Below are positions 1 to 9,371 of a DNA stretch of 63,398 nucleotides, one piece after another. Made by a program: the position numbers and the translations under genes. The DNA comes from Phycisphaerales bacterium (GTDB lineage: Bacteria > Planctomycetota > Phycisphaerae > Phycisphaerales > SM1A02), in NCBI GenBank assembly GCA_009691915.1, contig SIAD01000012.1, forward strand, positions 1 to 63,398, written 5' to 3'. The notes beneath the pieces are model-generated. The model was not told where the DNA came from, did not search any database, and was given only the letters and a program-made list of their open reading frames with translations. The stretch's first letter is position 1; each line of letters starts with the position of its first letter.

Positions 1-2
1 AA

Positions 3-75
3 TGGACCTGATCGGGGTTGAACCGACGACCTCTTCCATGCCATGGAAGCGCTCTCCCAATTGAGCTACAGGCCC
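3..75 (-). tRNA. tRNA-Ala (anticodon GGC)
   Basis: On the minus strand the segment folds as a standard 73-nt cloverleaf. The acceptor stem GGGCCTG pairs with CAGGTCC (one G-U), the D arm is GCTC/GAGC, the anticodon stem is CTTCC/GGAAG, and the T arm GTCGG/CCGAT encloses TTCAACC. The anticodon loop ATGGCAT gives GGC, which reads the Ala codon GCC. The 3' CCA is not encoded after the discriminator A. It lies just downstream of, and in the same direction as, the glmS operon. Confidence 0.95.
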
Positions 76-154
76 GAGAAACCAAGTTGTCCGAGCGGTG
101 GCGGTCCCGATCGGGGGGACGAGTCTAGCAGGTCGCGGCTTGCTCGCCGATGAC

Positions 155-2650
155 TCACTTCGCTTCTGTGGGACGCGTCTCGAGATAGGCCAAGAGGTCG
201 ACGATCTCGTCATGGGTGAATGCGTTGAGGAGCCCGCGCGGCATCGGAGACACTTCGCTTCGAACCCGTGAGGCGATCTCCGCCTTCGAGACTCGCTCGC
301 GCTCGTCGGCGACCGGGTTGATCCGAACCACGAGATCATCGGTCGTCTCACCAACAATCCGACCGATCACGACCGACCCGTCGCGCAATGTGAATACTTC
401 GTCGGCATACTGATCGCTGATGGCCAACGACGGCTCGAGTGTCGTCACGACAAGATCGCGCCTCGAGAGGCGGGAGCCCGCCCCTGTGAGATCCGGTCCC
501 GAGGATCCTCCCTCGCCGCCGAAGCGGTGACAGAGAGTGCATGTCGCCTGCTCAAACACCCGTTTGCCACGGGCGAGATCGCGCGAGCGCAGATCAAAGT
601 TGAGCATTGGGGCAATCTCTTCGACGGTCCACTCGTGGATCGACCGGTGGCCGTCGTCGTCCAGGCGTTCCGCAGCAGCCTCAGCGGCTATCGCGAGCGC
701 GCTGGGGTGATCTTCCTTGGGTCGCGTCATGGCCGCCTCGGGTGTGTTTGCCAGGAACGCACGGAGCGCGTCCTGTTCGATCGCGTCAACGAATCCTTGG
801 AGACTGAGCCCGCCGCGCAACTCCCTCGCTCTCGCTATCGCGCGCGCGAATTGTGCGCGCGAGTTTGGCGTCCAGCCTTCCTGAACGGATCTCAGCGCCA
901 GAAGCACCCGCATCCCCTCTGCTGGATCCATGCGTGCGAGTGTTCCAAGCCCACGCTCGATCACTTGGGCGCGGCGCCCTTCGACAAGAAGCGGTAGGAG
1001 GATCTCGTCGAGTTCAGAGTCCCCCGATGGGTACCACGAGTCCATCATGGCAGCGGCCGCTTCCTTCGCGCGCTTGGTGTCGCCTCCAAGGCGCGAGAGC
1101 GCAATCGTCGCGATGCGGACAAGTACCGAACGAGACTCAAGATCGCCCGCCTCGGGTGCTGCATCGGTCACGAGTCGCAGGACCTCGGTCCGATCGGCGT
1201 CACCGCCGGCGCGTGCAAGCGCGAGCCACGCCAGAGGACCAGCGCGCTCTGCATCCCCGCGCCAGAGAGAAACTGGCTGATTCTCAAGCGCAACGCGTGC
1301 GGCCGCGGCGATCATCGGGTCAGTAGCCGAGAGCTCCCGGATGATGAGCAGCATGTCAGCACGACTGGCTGCCTTCGAGTGGAACACTTCGAGCGTGGTC
1401 CTTCTGGCACGCGCCGAGGCGGCTCGCGAATCCGCAGCAATCGGCCCACCCGCGGACAACGCCGCGAGGACCGCATCTTCGACGCGAATTCTGTAGAGAC
1501 CGCTCGAGAGCCCACGGCCGCCCGTCGTGAAGTAGAGCGCGCCGCCACTACCCCACGCTAGATCCGTCACGGGCATCGGCCGCCCCGACGCGAACAGGCG
1601 CGACGCGCCCATGTACCCCGCCCCTCGCGCGGCGAGGTCGACCGCGAGAATCCTTCCGTAGGCCCAATCGCCCACGAGCAATCGGTCGCGCCATGGCCCA
1701 GGGAACGAACCTCCGCCACCCCACTCAACTCCGGTGGGACTCGACTCGTCGGTCTCACACACAGGTGTCTGGTGATCCGCGTACACCCACGGCGAGTTGG
1801 CACTCCCCGAGCGCCATCCTGAATCTCCTCCGGAAACGAGTTGCACGATGCGCGGGGACTTGTACCAGGGGGCGCCGATATCCCACTCCATGTCCGAGTC
1901 GTAGGTGAACCAGTCGCCGCTTGGAATCTGCACGAGGTCGTAGGCGTTGCGCATCCCGGCGCACCAGAGTTGCGCGTGACATGGGGAGTCGCCTTCGCAC
2001 GACTGCGGATCAACCCGCAGCACAAACCCGCCCGGCGCGAGCATGCCGACCGCATGCCCCCGTGCATCCCACTCGCGTTCCTGCAGAAAGTCTTCGTCCC
2101 AGTGGGCGACCGGCGAATCGCTCGCGATCCACTTTGGCGGGGCCACATGATTTCCCGCGATTACATAGAGGAATCCATCGGCGCCCTTGCGGATTCCATG
2201 GATTCCATGCTCCCCCCCGCCGCCGAACTCGAGGAGCCGTCGGGAAATGTCGAATGAACCATCGCCATCGGAGTCGATGAGCCGCCACAGACCGCCACCC
2301 TGCGCGACCTCGCCCTCGGCGACCGCGTAGAGAGTCGATCCATCGACCAACAGCCCCTCGGCACCATGGAAGGGCGTTGGGATGAGCTCGGTTCGCGTGA
2401 CCGAACCCCCGTCGTCACTCAGTGTGAGCCGAAACAGTCCGCCATTCTGCGCGGCGACGAACGCCACCTTGGTCGATGCGAAAGTGAGCGCGACCCACGA
2501 TCCCTCGCCAGCCTGCGCACTCGCGACGAGATCGACGGCGAATCCCTCGGGCACCGAAATCGCCGTTGCCGGCGGCGCCTGTGCGGCAGCGGCGGCAGCG
2601 ACGCAGGCACCTCCGAGAATCGCGGCCCATGCAGACGGGCCATCGCGCAT
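155..2650 (-). CDS. PVC-type propeller dehydrogenase with heme c-binding domain
   Basis: 831-residue secreted protein with an Ala-rich N-terminal signal sequence (about residues 8-25). Residues of roughly 30-390 resemble the glucose/sorbosone dehydrogenase-like propeller found in planctomycete 'membrane-bound dehydrogenase' proteins (LLVGDWAYGRILAVDL, GLYRIRV). A helical repeat-like middle follows. The C-terminus, from about residue 690, carries a cytochrome c motif CTLCH followed by SGPDLTGAG and a later Met in SPMPRGLL that could be the axial ligand. It is the last gene of the glmS operon, 2 bp after thioredoxin. The substrate is unknown. A periplasmic redox role is inferred from the family. 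Confidence 0.85.
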   Translation of the reverse strand: MRDGPSAWAAILGGACVAAAAAAQAPPATAISVPEGFAVDLVASAQAGEGSWVALTFASTKVAFVAAQNGGLFRLTLSDDGGSVTRTELIPTPFHGAEGLLVDGSTLYAVAEGEVAQGGGLWRLIDSDGDGSFDISRRLLEFGGGGEHGIHGIRKGADGFLYVIAGNHVAPPKWIASDSPVAHWDEDFLQEREWDARGHAVGMLAPGGFVLRVDPQSCEGDSPCHAQLWCAGMRNAYDLVQIPSGDWFTYDSDMEWDIGAPWYKSPRIVQLVSGGDSGWRSGSANSPWVYADHQTPVCETDESSPTGVEWGGGGSFPGPWRDRLLVGDWAYGRILAVDLAARGAGYMGASRLFASGRPMPVTDLAWGSGGALYFTTGGRGLSSGLYRIRVEDAVLAALSAGGPIAADSRAASARARRTTLEVFHSKAASRADMLLIIRELSATDPMIAAAARVALENQPVSLWRGDAERAGPLAWLALARAGGDADRTEVLRLVTDAAPEAGDLESRSVLVRIATIALSRLGGDTKRAKEAAAAMMDSWYPSGDSELDEILLPLLVEGRRAQVIERGLGTLARMDPAEGMRVLLALRSVQEGWTPNSRAQFARAIARARELRGGLSLQGFVDAIEQDALRAFLANTPEAAMTRPKEDHPSALAIAAEAAAERLDDDGHRSIHEWTVEEIAPMLNFDLRSRDLARGKRVFEQATCTLCHRFGGEGGSSGPDLTGAGSRLSRRDLVVTTLEPSLAISDQYADEVFTLRDGSVVIGRIVGETTDDLVVRINPVADERERVSKAEIASRVRSEVSPMPRGLLNAFTHDEIVDLLAYLETRPTEAK

Positions 2651-2652
2651 AG

Positions 2653-2982
2653 TTACATGGCCGAGTCGAGCGCGCCCGCGAGCACGGTCTTCGAGACGAG
2701 GCCCACCATCTTCTTGTGGACCTGACCGTTCTTGATGACCAGAAGGGTTGGGATCGACTGGATCCCGTACTTCAAGGCCACATCGCGGCTGTTGTCAACA
2801 TTGAGCTTTCCCACCTTCGCCTTCCCCTGATAGTCGTTGGCAACTTCATCAATCGCCGGGCCGAGCGCGCGGCATGGTCCGCACCACTCCGCCCAGAAGT
2901 CGACGAGAACCGGAAGGGTTGACTCGAGGACATCCGCTTGGAAGTTCGCGTCGGTGAATTCAAGAGTGTTCAAACCAGCCAT
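2653..2982 (-). CDS. trxA: Thioredoxin
   Basis: 109-residue single-domain thioredoxin of normal length, with no signal peptide and hence cytoplasmic. The redox site is FWAEWCGPC (about residues 29-37). The fold continues with the conserved DNSRDVALKYGIQSIPTLLVIKNG stretch, which includes the cis-Pro of SIPT and the GxP-type loop. It reduces protein disulfides using thioredoxin reductase. It sits 38 bp after folP and 2 bp before the heme c protein, so it is probably co-transcribed with both. Confidence 0.95.
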   Translation of the reverse strand: MAGLNTLEFTDANFQADVLESTLPVLVDFWAEWCGPCRALGPAIDEVANDYQGKAKVGKLNVDNSRDVALKYGIQSIPTLLVIKNGQVHKKMVGLVSKTVLAGALDSAM

Positions 2983-3020
2983 CGGGGGAGTGCTCCAAGT
3001 TAGGGTGCGATCGAGCGATT

Positions 3021-3911
3021 CTAGCAGCCGGATCGTGGATTCGCGCCGACTCGGCCTTTGAGGGCGTCAGCATGGGCCTTGACCGCATGCGCCCGGACTA
3101 TGGCCGCCCCGGCCGACGCCAAAAGGAGCGCGGCATCGACGCTTAGGGCATCGCGGCGCGCCGGATTGGCCTCCGCAGTTGCCACACCCAGAAACGACTT
3201 TCGGCTCGCCGAGACGAGTACAGGATGCCCGAGCGCGACGATCTCACTGAGCCGCGACATGAGTTCGAAGTTCTGTTCGACGGTTTTTCCGAACCCGAGA
3301 CCGGGGTCGATCGCGATCGCACGGGGCTCGACGCCACCCTCGATGGCAACGCGGACACGGCTCCCGAGGTAGTCGCGAACATGCACGACGACATCGGAGT
3401 ACTCAGGCGGCGTCTGATAGCGGTCGCTGTACGAGTCGCCCTCGGGTCTTCGCAGTCGGTGCATCAGAACGAGCCCGCACCCTCGCGCGGCCGCCAGCGG
3501 AATCATCTCGGGGTCGTCCTCACCGGCACTGACATCGTTGATGATCGTCGCGCCGGCATCAAGGGCGGCAGCGGCGACCATGGCGCGCGTAGTGTCGACG
3601 GAGATTGCAACGGAGCCCTCGGCAACGGACTCGATCCTGCGCATGAGCGCGATCGCGGGGACGACGCGCGCAATCTGTTCCGCTTCGCTCACTGCCTTCG
3701 CGCCCGGACGCGTGCTCTCGCCGCCAACATCGACAATCGACGCCCCGGCCTCAATGCACTCGCACGCCCACACGCATGCGCATGCAGGATCCTCGTGGAG
3801 TCCACCATCGGAGAAGGAATCGCTCGTCACATTGATGATCGCCATGATGAGCGGTCGCCCGCGCTCCCAGGCGAGCGTTCGCTCTCGGCCGATGCGCCAC
3901 TCGCAGAGCAC
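3021..3911 (-). CDS. folP: Dihydropteroate synthase
   Basis: 296 residues. It condenses 6-hydroxymethyl-dihydropterin diphosphate with p-aminobenzoate in folate synthesis. All family signatures are present: INVTSDSFSDGG near residue 25, the pABA loop GGESTRPGA, NDVSAG, DPGLGFGKT, and the late VSASRKSF. The start used gives a roughly 20-residue extension before the first motif; an ATG nearer IMAIINVT is possible. The upstream secreted-protein gene ends 7 bp before the start, which fits an operon. Confidence 0.93.
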   Translation of the reverse strand: MLCEWRIGRERTLAWERGRPLIMAIINVTSDSFSDGGLHEDPACACVWACECIEAGASIVDVGGESTRPGAKAVSEAEQIARVVPAIALMRRIESVAEGSVAISVDTTRAMVAAAALDAGATIINDVSAGEDDPEMIPLAAARGCGLVLMHRLRRPEGDSYSDRYQTPPEYSDVVVHVRDYLGSRVRVAIEGGVEPRAIAIDPGLGFGKTVEQNFELMSRLSEIVALGHPVLVSASRKSFLGVATAEANPARRDALSVDAALLLASAGAAIVRAHAVKAHADALKGRVGANPRSGC

Positions 3912-3918
3912 GGCGAAC

Positions 3919-5664
3919 TCAGGGGACTGGTGTCGCGGGCGGCTCGGGCTTCGGACCCGGGCCTACGCGATCACCCATCACTGACGCGATCGCCTGGTCG
4001 TAGACCGCCCCAAGCACCACTGTCGGAACCATCACGGCCACCTCACACTCGTCGGGCGCGGCGCGAATGGCCAGCGCGACCGGTGCGCTCCTGGTCGGAA
4101 TCGACGGGAGTTGCCCGGCGCCTCCGGCGAACGCGTCGGCCATCTGCCTGGCAATCTTGAGGAGCTGCCCGACGGAAATGAACACTTCGATCTGCGCCCC
4201 GGGCACCAGCCACGACCTCATCGACTTGATCGCCGCGTCGCTGGCCATCGACTCGCCGCCCTGTTGTGTCTCCATCGCACGCGCCAGCACATCCGGCCTC
4301 TGACTGAAGGTCACGATGAGCGCACTGGGAAGCGCCTTGACAAACCCATGCATTCCGCGCGGACCAAAGATCGCCTGCCGCATCATCTGGCGCATCGCGA
4401 CTTCCTGCCACTTCGCGTCCCCCGCTTCACTTGGACCAAGCGCGGACTCTTTGAGTTCGTAGGCATCGGTCACGGTGCCGTCCTTGAGCGTGCGACCATC
4501 CTCCCACGACGGCTCGCGCCGCACACCGTCGCCAGTGCCAGCCGCTTCCAGCAACGAACTCTTGAAGAGATCGCGGACGGTGGCGGGATTGTCAGTCTCG
4601 ACGATGAGAGTCGCGTCATTGAGAAGGCCACCCGCAAGAACTCCGAGCTTCGACGGGTAGCAGGCAAATGAAAGCCTCCGGACTCCTTCCTTCGCGCTGG
4701 CAAGCCACGCCGGGATCGCGTCCGACGCACCGACGAGCGCGGCGATATCGTCGAGTTTCCCCGCGCCGCCGAGGGCCGTCACATCGATGCTGGCAACGAT
4801 AAGGAACGGTCCGCCGTGGACGCCGCGAAGCGTTGCACCGCCGTCGCCCGAAACATCCGTCGACTGGGCCGCGAGATTCGCCAGCGCACTCCCGGGGTTG
4901 AGACGCGCGACCGAGCGCACGGAGAGTCCAAGCGCATCTATGTCAACCGCGATGAGGAGATCCGAGAGGCCCGAGCCAACCTCGCGCAGCCGTCCAAGGC
5001 GCGCAAGGACCTCGTTGGGCAACCCATCTGTGCCGGGGGTGTTTCCTTCGGCTTCCGATGACGCGAACGCTTTAGCGAGTGCCTCCGGTCCTGACCAGGA
5101 GACGATGTCCGCATTTCGGGCGAGATCCATCGCGTGCTGGCCGAGCCGTGCGGCGAGCACCGAACCCAGTCCTCCGCCCGACGCGTATCGGTCTATGGCG
5201 TCTCGTGAGCGCGACGCGATCACATGTTTCTCGAGCGCCCGCGTGAACACCGCTTCCCCACGGAATTGCGCGACGCCATCCGAGCCGGGTTCGACATTCG
5301 CCTTCAGGAACGCGGCGGGATCATCCGTCGGGACAAGAAGCACCCACGCGGGAACGGCTCCGTCGGCCATCTTCACCGACCACAACGCCATCGACCCGTT
5401 CTCGTTGAACCCCTCGCGAATTCCAAGCGCGGCGCGCAAATGGTCGACTGGTCTGCCCGCGACGACCGTCTCCTTGCGGTCCATGAGCGCGAGACACTCA
5501 TCGATGTCCTTGGAGACCTTGGCAAGGCTGGGTGCGACATGGGCGCTAATCGCGTCGGCAGGCACGAGTGCCATCGCGTCGTCGAAGGCATCGGCCTTGG
5601 CGTCGGAGGCTATGAGCAGCGACAGCGACAGAGCGATCGGGCGCGCGAGTGTCAGCGCGATCAT
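3919..5664 (-). CDS. DUF3352-like secreted protein of unknown function
   Basis: 581 residues with an N-terminal signal peptide (about residues 1-24, hydrophobic LARPIALSLSLLIASDAKA). The rest is an alpha/beta protein with repeated segments about self-comparison of energies or values (DDPAAFLKANVEP, ETDNPATVRDLFKSS). This pattern is seen in planctomycete DUF3352-type proteins of unknown role. There are no catalytic motifs I can name. Its ATG overlaps the glmS stop by 4 bp (ATGA), so translation is likely coupled. It ends in a Pro-rich tail (GPGPKPEPPATPVP). The family assignment is tentative. Confidence 0.7.
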   Translation of the reverse strand: MIALTLARPIALSLSLLIASDAKADAFDDAMALVPADAISAHVAPSLAKVSKDIDECLALMDRKETVVAGRPVDHLRAALGIREGFNENGSMALWSVKMADGAVPAWVLLVPTDDPAAFLKANVEPGSDGVAQFRGEAVFTRALEKHVIASRSRDAIDRYASGGGLGSVLAARLGQHAMDLARNADIVSWSGPEALAKAFASSEAEGNTPGTDGLPNEVLARLGRLREVGSGLSDLLIAVDIDALGLSVRSVARLNPGSALANLAAQSTDVSGDGGATLRGVHGGPFLIVASIDVTALGGAGKLDDIAALVGASDAIPAWLASAKEGVRRLSFACYPSKLGVLAGGLLNDATLIVETDNPATVRDLFKSSLLEAAGTGDGVRREPSWEDGRTLKDGTVTDAYELKESALGPSEAGDAKWQEVAMRQMMRQAIFGPRGMHGFVKALPSALIVTFSQRPDVLARAMETQQGGESMASDAAIKSMRSWLVPGAQIEVFISVGQLLKIARQMADAFAGGAGQLPSIPTRSAPVALAIRAAPDECEVAVMVPTVVLGAVYDQAIASVMGDRVGPGPKPEPPATPVP

Positions 5665-7496
5665 TCGACGGTCACGCTCTTGGCGAGATTGCGCGGCTTG
5701 TCGACATCCTTGCCGCGAAGCACGGCGGCGTGATACGCCAGCAGTTGCAGCGGGATCACCGTGACCAGTGGCTGGAGCTGCTCGGGGACATCGGGGACAA
5801 AGAACACATCTTCGGCAACGGTCTTGATGTAGTCGTCACCTTCGGTCGCCACGGCGATCACATGTCCGCCGCGACTACGCACCTCGGCGATGTTCCCGAG
5901 GATCTTTTCGTACTGGGAGTTCTTCGTCGCGACAAACACGACCGGCATTCCCTTGTCGATGAGGGCGATCGGCCCGTGCTTCATCTCGGCCGCAGGCATC
6001 CCCTCGGCGTGGATGTAGGAGATTTCCTTGAGCTTGAGCGCGCCCTCGAGTGCAACGGGATAGTTCACGCCACGGCCAAGAAAGAGCCAGTTTTCGCGCT
6101 CGACATACTTCGCTGTCGCGGTCCTGATCGCCTCGCTAGTTTCGAGAACCTGCTGGACCTTCTCGGGGATCGCCTTCATCTCGGAGAGGAAGTTGGAGAC
6201 GAACTCCTGACTGAGGTAGCGCCGCCGACCGACATACAGCGACAGCATCGCCAGAACAAGTACCTGTCCCGTAAACGCCTTGGTGCTCGCCACTCCGATC
6301 TCCGGCCCGACACGCAGGTACACCCCTGCGTCCGTCTCACGGGCGATCGACGAGCCGACGACATTGACCATTCCCAAGGCCAGCGCCCCGCGCTGCTTCG
6401 CCTCTTGCAGCGCCGCCAGCGTGTCGGCCGTCTCCCCCGACTGGCTCACCGCGATGACCACCGTGCCGAAGTCGACAATCGGATTCCGGTAGCGGAACTC
6501 ACTGGCGAAATCGTGCTCGGCGGCGATCTTCGCAAGGTCTTCCATCAGGTACTTGCCGACCATGCACGCGTGCAGCGCGGTCCCCTGCCCGAACATCACA
6601 ATGCGCTTCGCGTTGGCCAGCGTGCGCGCGTGCTCCGCAATCCCTCCGAGGACGACGCTGCCTGTCCTCTCATCGAGCCGCCCCTGCATGCAGGTCCGCA
6701 GGCTCCGAGGCTGCTCAAAGATTTCCTTGAGCATGTAGTGCTCGTAACTGCCGAGCTCGATCTCCGCGAGCTCGAACTCCAGCTCGCGCACCTCCGCCGT
6801 GACTTCCACATCGTCGATCGTGGAGGTCCGCAGCGACTCACGGGTCAGCTTGGCCACGGTGAAGTCGGCCAGCGTGAACGCCTGCGTGGTGTGCGCGACA
6901 ATCGCGCTCGAATCGCTCGCGACGATGTACTCGCCGTTGCCGATGCCGACCATCAGGGGTGACCCCTTGCGGGCGACGACCAGCGTGTCCGGCTCCCCCT
7001 CGCAGATCACCGCAATCGCATAGGCACCGGTAACTTCACGAAGCGCGGCCTGCACGGCCTTCTCCAGGCTGCCCCGGTAGAGCTCTCCGATCAGGTGGGC
7101 CAGCACCTCGGTGTCCGTCTCGCTCGAAAAGGTGTGCCCCTTTTCGGTCAGATACTTCTTGATCGAGGCGTAATTCTCGATGATCCCATTATGGATGATG
7201 GCAATCCCGTGCCCAGCCGTGCCATCATCGCGGTGCGGATGGGCGTTGGCGTCGGTCACCCCGCCATGGGTTGCCCAGCGAGTGTGGCCGATTCCCACTG
7301 TTGCGTGGGCGGTGTCGAGAGCGGCGACCTTCTCCTCCAGAACCCGGACCCGCCCGACCGACTTGCAGATCTTGAGGCCACCGTTCATGAGGCCGATCCC
7401 CGCCGAGTCGTACCCCCGGTACTCCAGGCGCTTGAGTCCCTCGAGAAGAACTGGAACGGCGGGCTTGCGGCCGATGTAGGCGACGATTCCACACAT
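5661..7496 (-). CDS. glmS: Glutamine-fructose-6-phosphate aminotransferase (isomerizing)
   Basis: 611 residues, the normal GlmS length. It makes glucosamine-6-phosphate for peptidoglycan and other amino sugars. The N-terminal Ntn glutaminase begins MCGIVAYIG with Cys2 as nucleophile, followed by RWATHGGVT and HNGIIENY. Two SIS sugar-isomerase domains follow (SQSGETADTLAAL, EIGVASTKAFTGQ). The C-terminus is KPRNLAKSVTVE, as in the family. It is the first gene of a five-gene minus-strand operon. A structured spacer separates it from the divergent 5-formyl-THF cyclo-ligase gene. Confidence 0.97.
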   Translation of the reverse strand: MCGIVAYIGRKPAVPVLLEGLKRLEYRGYDSAGIGLMNGGLKICKSVGRVRVLEEKVAALDTAHATVGIGHTRWATHGGVTDANAHPHRDDGTAGHGIAIIHNGIIENYASIKKYLTEKGHTFSSETDTEVLAHLIGELYRGSLEKAVQAALREVTGAYAIAVICEGEPDTLVVARKGSPLMVGIGNGEYIVASDSSAIVAHTTQAFTLADFTVAKLTRESLRTSTIDDVEVTAEVRELEFELAEIELGSYEHYMLKEIFEQPRSLRTCMQGRLDERTGSVVLGGIAEHARTLANAKRIVMFGQGTALHACMVGKYLMEDLAKIAAEHDFASEFRYRNPIVDFGTVVIAVSQSGETADTLAALQEAKQRGALALGMVNVVGSSIARETDAGVYLRVGPEIGVASTKAFTGQVLVLAMLSLYVGRRRYLSQEFVSNFLSEMKAIPEKVQQVLETSEAIRTATAKYVERENWLFLGRGVNYPVALEGALKLKEISYIHAEGMPAAEMKHGPIALIDKGMPVVFVATKNSQYEKILGNIAEVRSRGGHVIAVATEGDDYIKTVAEDVFFVPDVPEQLQPLVTVIPLQLLAYHAAVLRGKDVDKPRNLAKSVTVE

Positions 7497-7553
7497 GGCG
7501 AGGTGGTAACTCCTTGAAGTAGGGATCCGCAGGTGGTCGATCTCTACTGTATC

Positions 7554-7608
7554 CTAGGAGCCTTGAACACCGCACTTGGAGGTGCGGTTCGGCTCGTTGA
7601 CCTCCTAG
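7554..7608 (+). ncRNA. Nested hairpin upstream of 5-FTHF cyclo-ligase; possible 6S-like RNA or leader
   Basis: An outer 7-bp stem (CTAGGAG 7554-7560 with CTCCTAG 7602-7608) encloses an inner 6-7-bp hairpin (CCGCAC 7570-7575, loop TTGGAG, GTGCGG 7582-7587). It lies in the 120-bp divergent spacer between glmS and the cyclo-ligase gene. In many bacteria 6S RNA lies directly before this gene, and the segment CCTTGAAC resembles the 3' part of 6S. The region is short for a full 6S RNA, so it may be only an mRNA leader hairpin. Confidence 0.25.
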
Positions 7609-7617
7609 AAGGACCCC

Positions 7618-8253
7618 GTGTGCATGGACGCCATGGATGCATCGCCTGCTTCGCCGGACCTCTCGGTCCGCAAGCAAGCAATCCGTATCGCGATGCGTGA
7701 TCGGCTTGCCTCGATCACCCCTGAGGACCGAGCGGCGCGTTCTAAGTTGATCTGCGCGGGGCTGCTCCGGCACACTTCTTTCGCTAATGCATCGACGGTG
7801 ATGCTCTACATGCCGATGCGAAGCGAAGTCGATGTGATCGCCGTCGCCCTTGAGGCATTCCGGCTCGGAAAAGTGGTCTGTCTGCCGCGTGTCGACCCCG
7901 GTCGGGACACGATGAACGCGATCGCCACCACCACCTTCGACAACGATTCGATGCGACCCGACGCGATGGGGGTTCGGTCGCCCGAGGACGGGCCACGCGT
8001 TCCCGATGCCTCGATCGATCTAGTCGTGGTTCCAGGAGTCGCCTTCGATCTCGCGGGGAAACGGCTGGGGCGTGGCGGTGGCTTCTACGACCGCTTCCTC
8101 TCCCACCTTCCAACCAGCACAGCGACCATCGGCGTCTGCTTCGACTGGCAGATCGTCGACTCGATTCCCGCCGACCACCGTGACATGTCGGTGCAGGCGG
8201 TCATCACCGACCACCGTGCGGCCTCTTCCAGTCAATCGCAACGCCCGAACTAA
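7618..8253 (+). CDS. fau: 5-formyltetrahydrofolate cyclo-ligase
   Basis: 211 residues. It converts 5-formyl-THF to 5,10-methenyl-THF using ATP. Family motifs are the N-terminal basic RKQAIRIAMRDRL, the substrate segment YMPMRSEVD, and the ATP-binding LGRGGGFYDRFL near residue 155. A GTG start at 7618 is used, with AGAAGGA (7607-7613) ahead of it. The ATG at 7624 is an equally plausible start with better spacing. It lies 14 bp upstream of the L,D-transpeptidase gene on the same strand. Confidence 0.92.
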   Translation: MCMDAMDASPASPDLSVRKQAIRIAMRDRLASITPEDRAARSKLICAGLLRHTSFANASTVMLYMPMRSEVDVIAVALEAFRLGKVVCLPRVDPGRDTMNAIATTTFDNDSMRPDAMGVRSPEDGPRVPDASIDLVVVPGVAFDLAGKRLGRGGGFYDRFLSHLPTSTATIGVCFDWQIVDSIPADHRDMSVQAVITDHRAASSSQSQRPN

Positions 8254-8267
8254 TCGAAAGACCACCC

Positions 8268-9371
8268 ATGACACTCAACAGCCAGATCCCGCGATCGTCT
8301 TCGCTCACCAACGCCTCGAGCCGCCGCATCATCCCCATCGCGCTCGTCGCGGCCTTGGGAATCGGCGCGGCCGTCTACATCTACACCAGCGGACCGGATG
8401 CGACTCCGTCGGCGGAGAATGTCTCGTCAAACGCCGTCCCGGCGATAACTGCGGCCGAACCCACTCAAGAGATGCCCGAAGTGAAGCCGGTGGCACCGAC
8501 GAAGCCCGTGGCGATCGTCGTGTCGCCGAAACCGAACGCATCGCCCGCGCCTGCGCCAGCCCCTGTTCCGGCGCAGATTCAGCCGAAAACCGCATCGGTA
8601 CGACCATCAGCTGCCACACTCCCGGCGGCACTCTTGATGGTCGCGGGTGATCCCGTCGGAGCACGGCTGGCCCTGACGATGCTCGTTGATAGCGGCACGC
8701 TCACGCCGCCTGACCTGGTGACCGCAATCGAATCACTGCGCGAGATAAACGCACGACTCGTCTACTCCCCCACCGTGGCTCCAGGCGACCAGATCATGCG
8801 CGGCTACACCGTCGCGTCCGGAGACACGCTATCAACGATCGCCAGACGGAACAGCGTTCAGACCGACTGGCGGTTCATCCAGCGCATCAACGGATTGAAG
8901 AGCGAACGGTCACTGCGTGTCGGGCAGCAGATCAAGATCCCGGTCGGCGCGTTCCACGCCGAGGTCTCGAAGAGCACCTATCTAATGAAGGTCTACGCCG
9001 GCGAGGGACCCAGCCGCGTGATCGTCGGCACATTCACGGTCGGACTTGGCGAGTTCAACTCGACGCCAACAGGTGCGTTCATGGTCCGCCCCAAGAGCAA
9101 GCTCGTGAACCCCGAGTGGCGCAATCCACGCACGGGCGAGCACTTCATGCCCGATGACCCGAAGAACCCCATCGGCGAGCGGTGGATCGGACTCATGGGC
9201 GTCGAGGCTGCGAACCAGGGATTCAAGGGATACGGAATCCACGGGACCATCGAGCCTGACTCGATCGGGAAGCAGGCATCGATGGGTTGCCTGCGGTTGC
9301 GCGACTCTGATGTTGCAACGGTCTACGAACTTCTGACCGAGCCCAACAGCACGATCGTGATCTCACCCTGA
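8268..9371 (+). CDS. LysM and L,D-transpeptidase (YkuD) protein
   Basis: 367 residues. A single membrane anchor lies at about residues 24-43 (IIPIALVAALGIGAAVYIY), followed by a Pro/Ala-rich linker. One LysM peptidoglycan-binding motif lies near 175-225 (YTVASGDTLSTIARRNSVQ). A C-terminal YkuD domain has the catalytic pattern HGTIEP..IGKQASMGCLRL, with the nucleophilic Cys in SMGCLRL. It probably forms 3-3 peptidoglycan cross-links or attaches proteins in the periplasm. Its 3' end overlaps the convergent pdxA gene by 9 bp. Confidence 0.9.
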   Translation: MTLNSQIPRSSSLTNASSRRIIPIALVAALGIGAAVYIYTSGPDATPSAENVSSNAVPAITAAEPTQEMPEVKPVAPTKPVAIVVSPKPNASPAPAPAPVPAQIQPKTASVRPSAATLPAALLMVAGDPVGARLALTMLVDSGTLTPPDLVTAIESLREINARLVYSPTVAPGDQIMRGYTVASGDTLSTIARRNSVQTDWRFIQRINGLKSERSLRVGQQIKIPVGAFHAEVSKSTYLMKVYAGEGPSRVIVGTFTVGLGEFNSTPTGAFMVRPKSKLVNPEWRNPRTGEHFMPDDPKNPIGERWIGLMGVEAANQGFKGYGIHGTIEPDSIGKQASMGCLRLRDSDVATVYELLTEPNSTIVISP

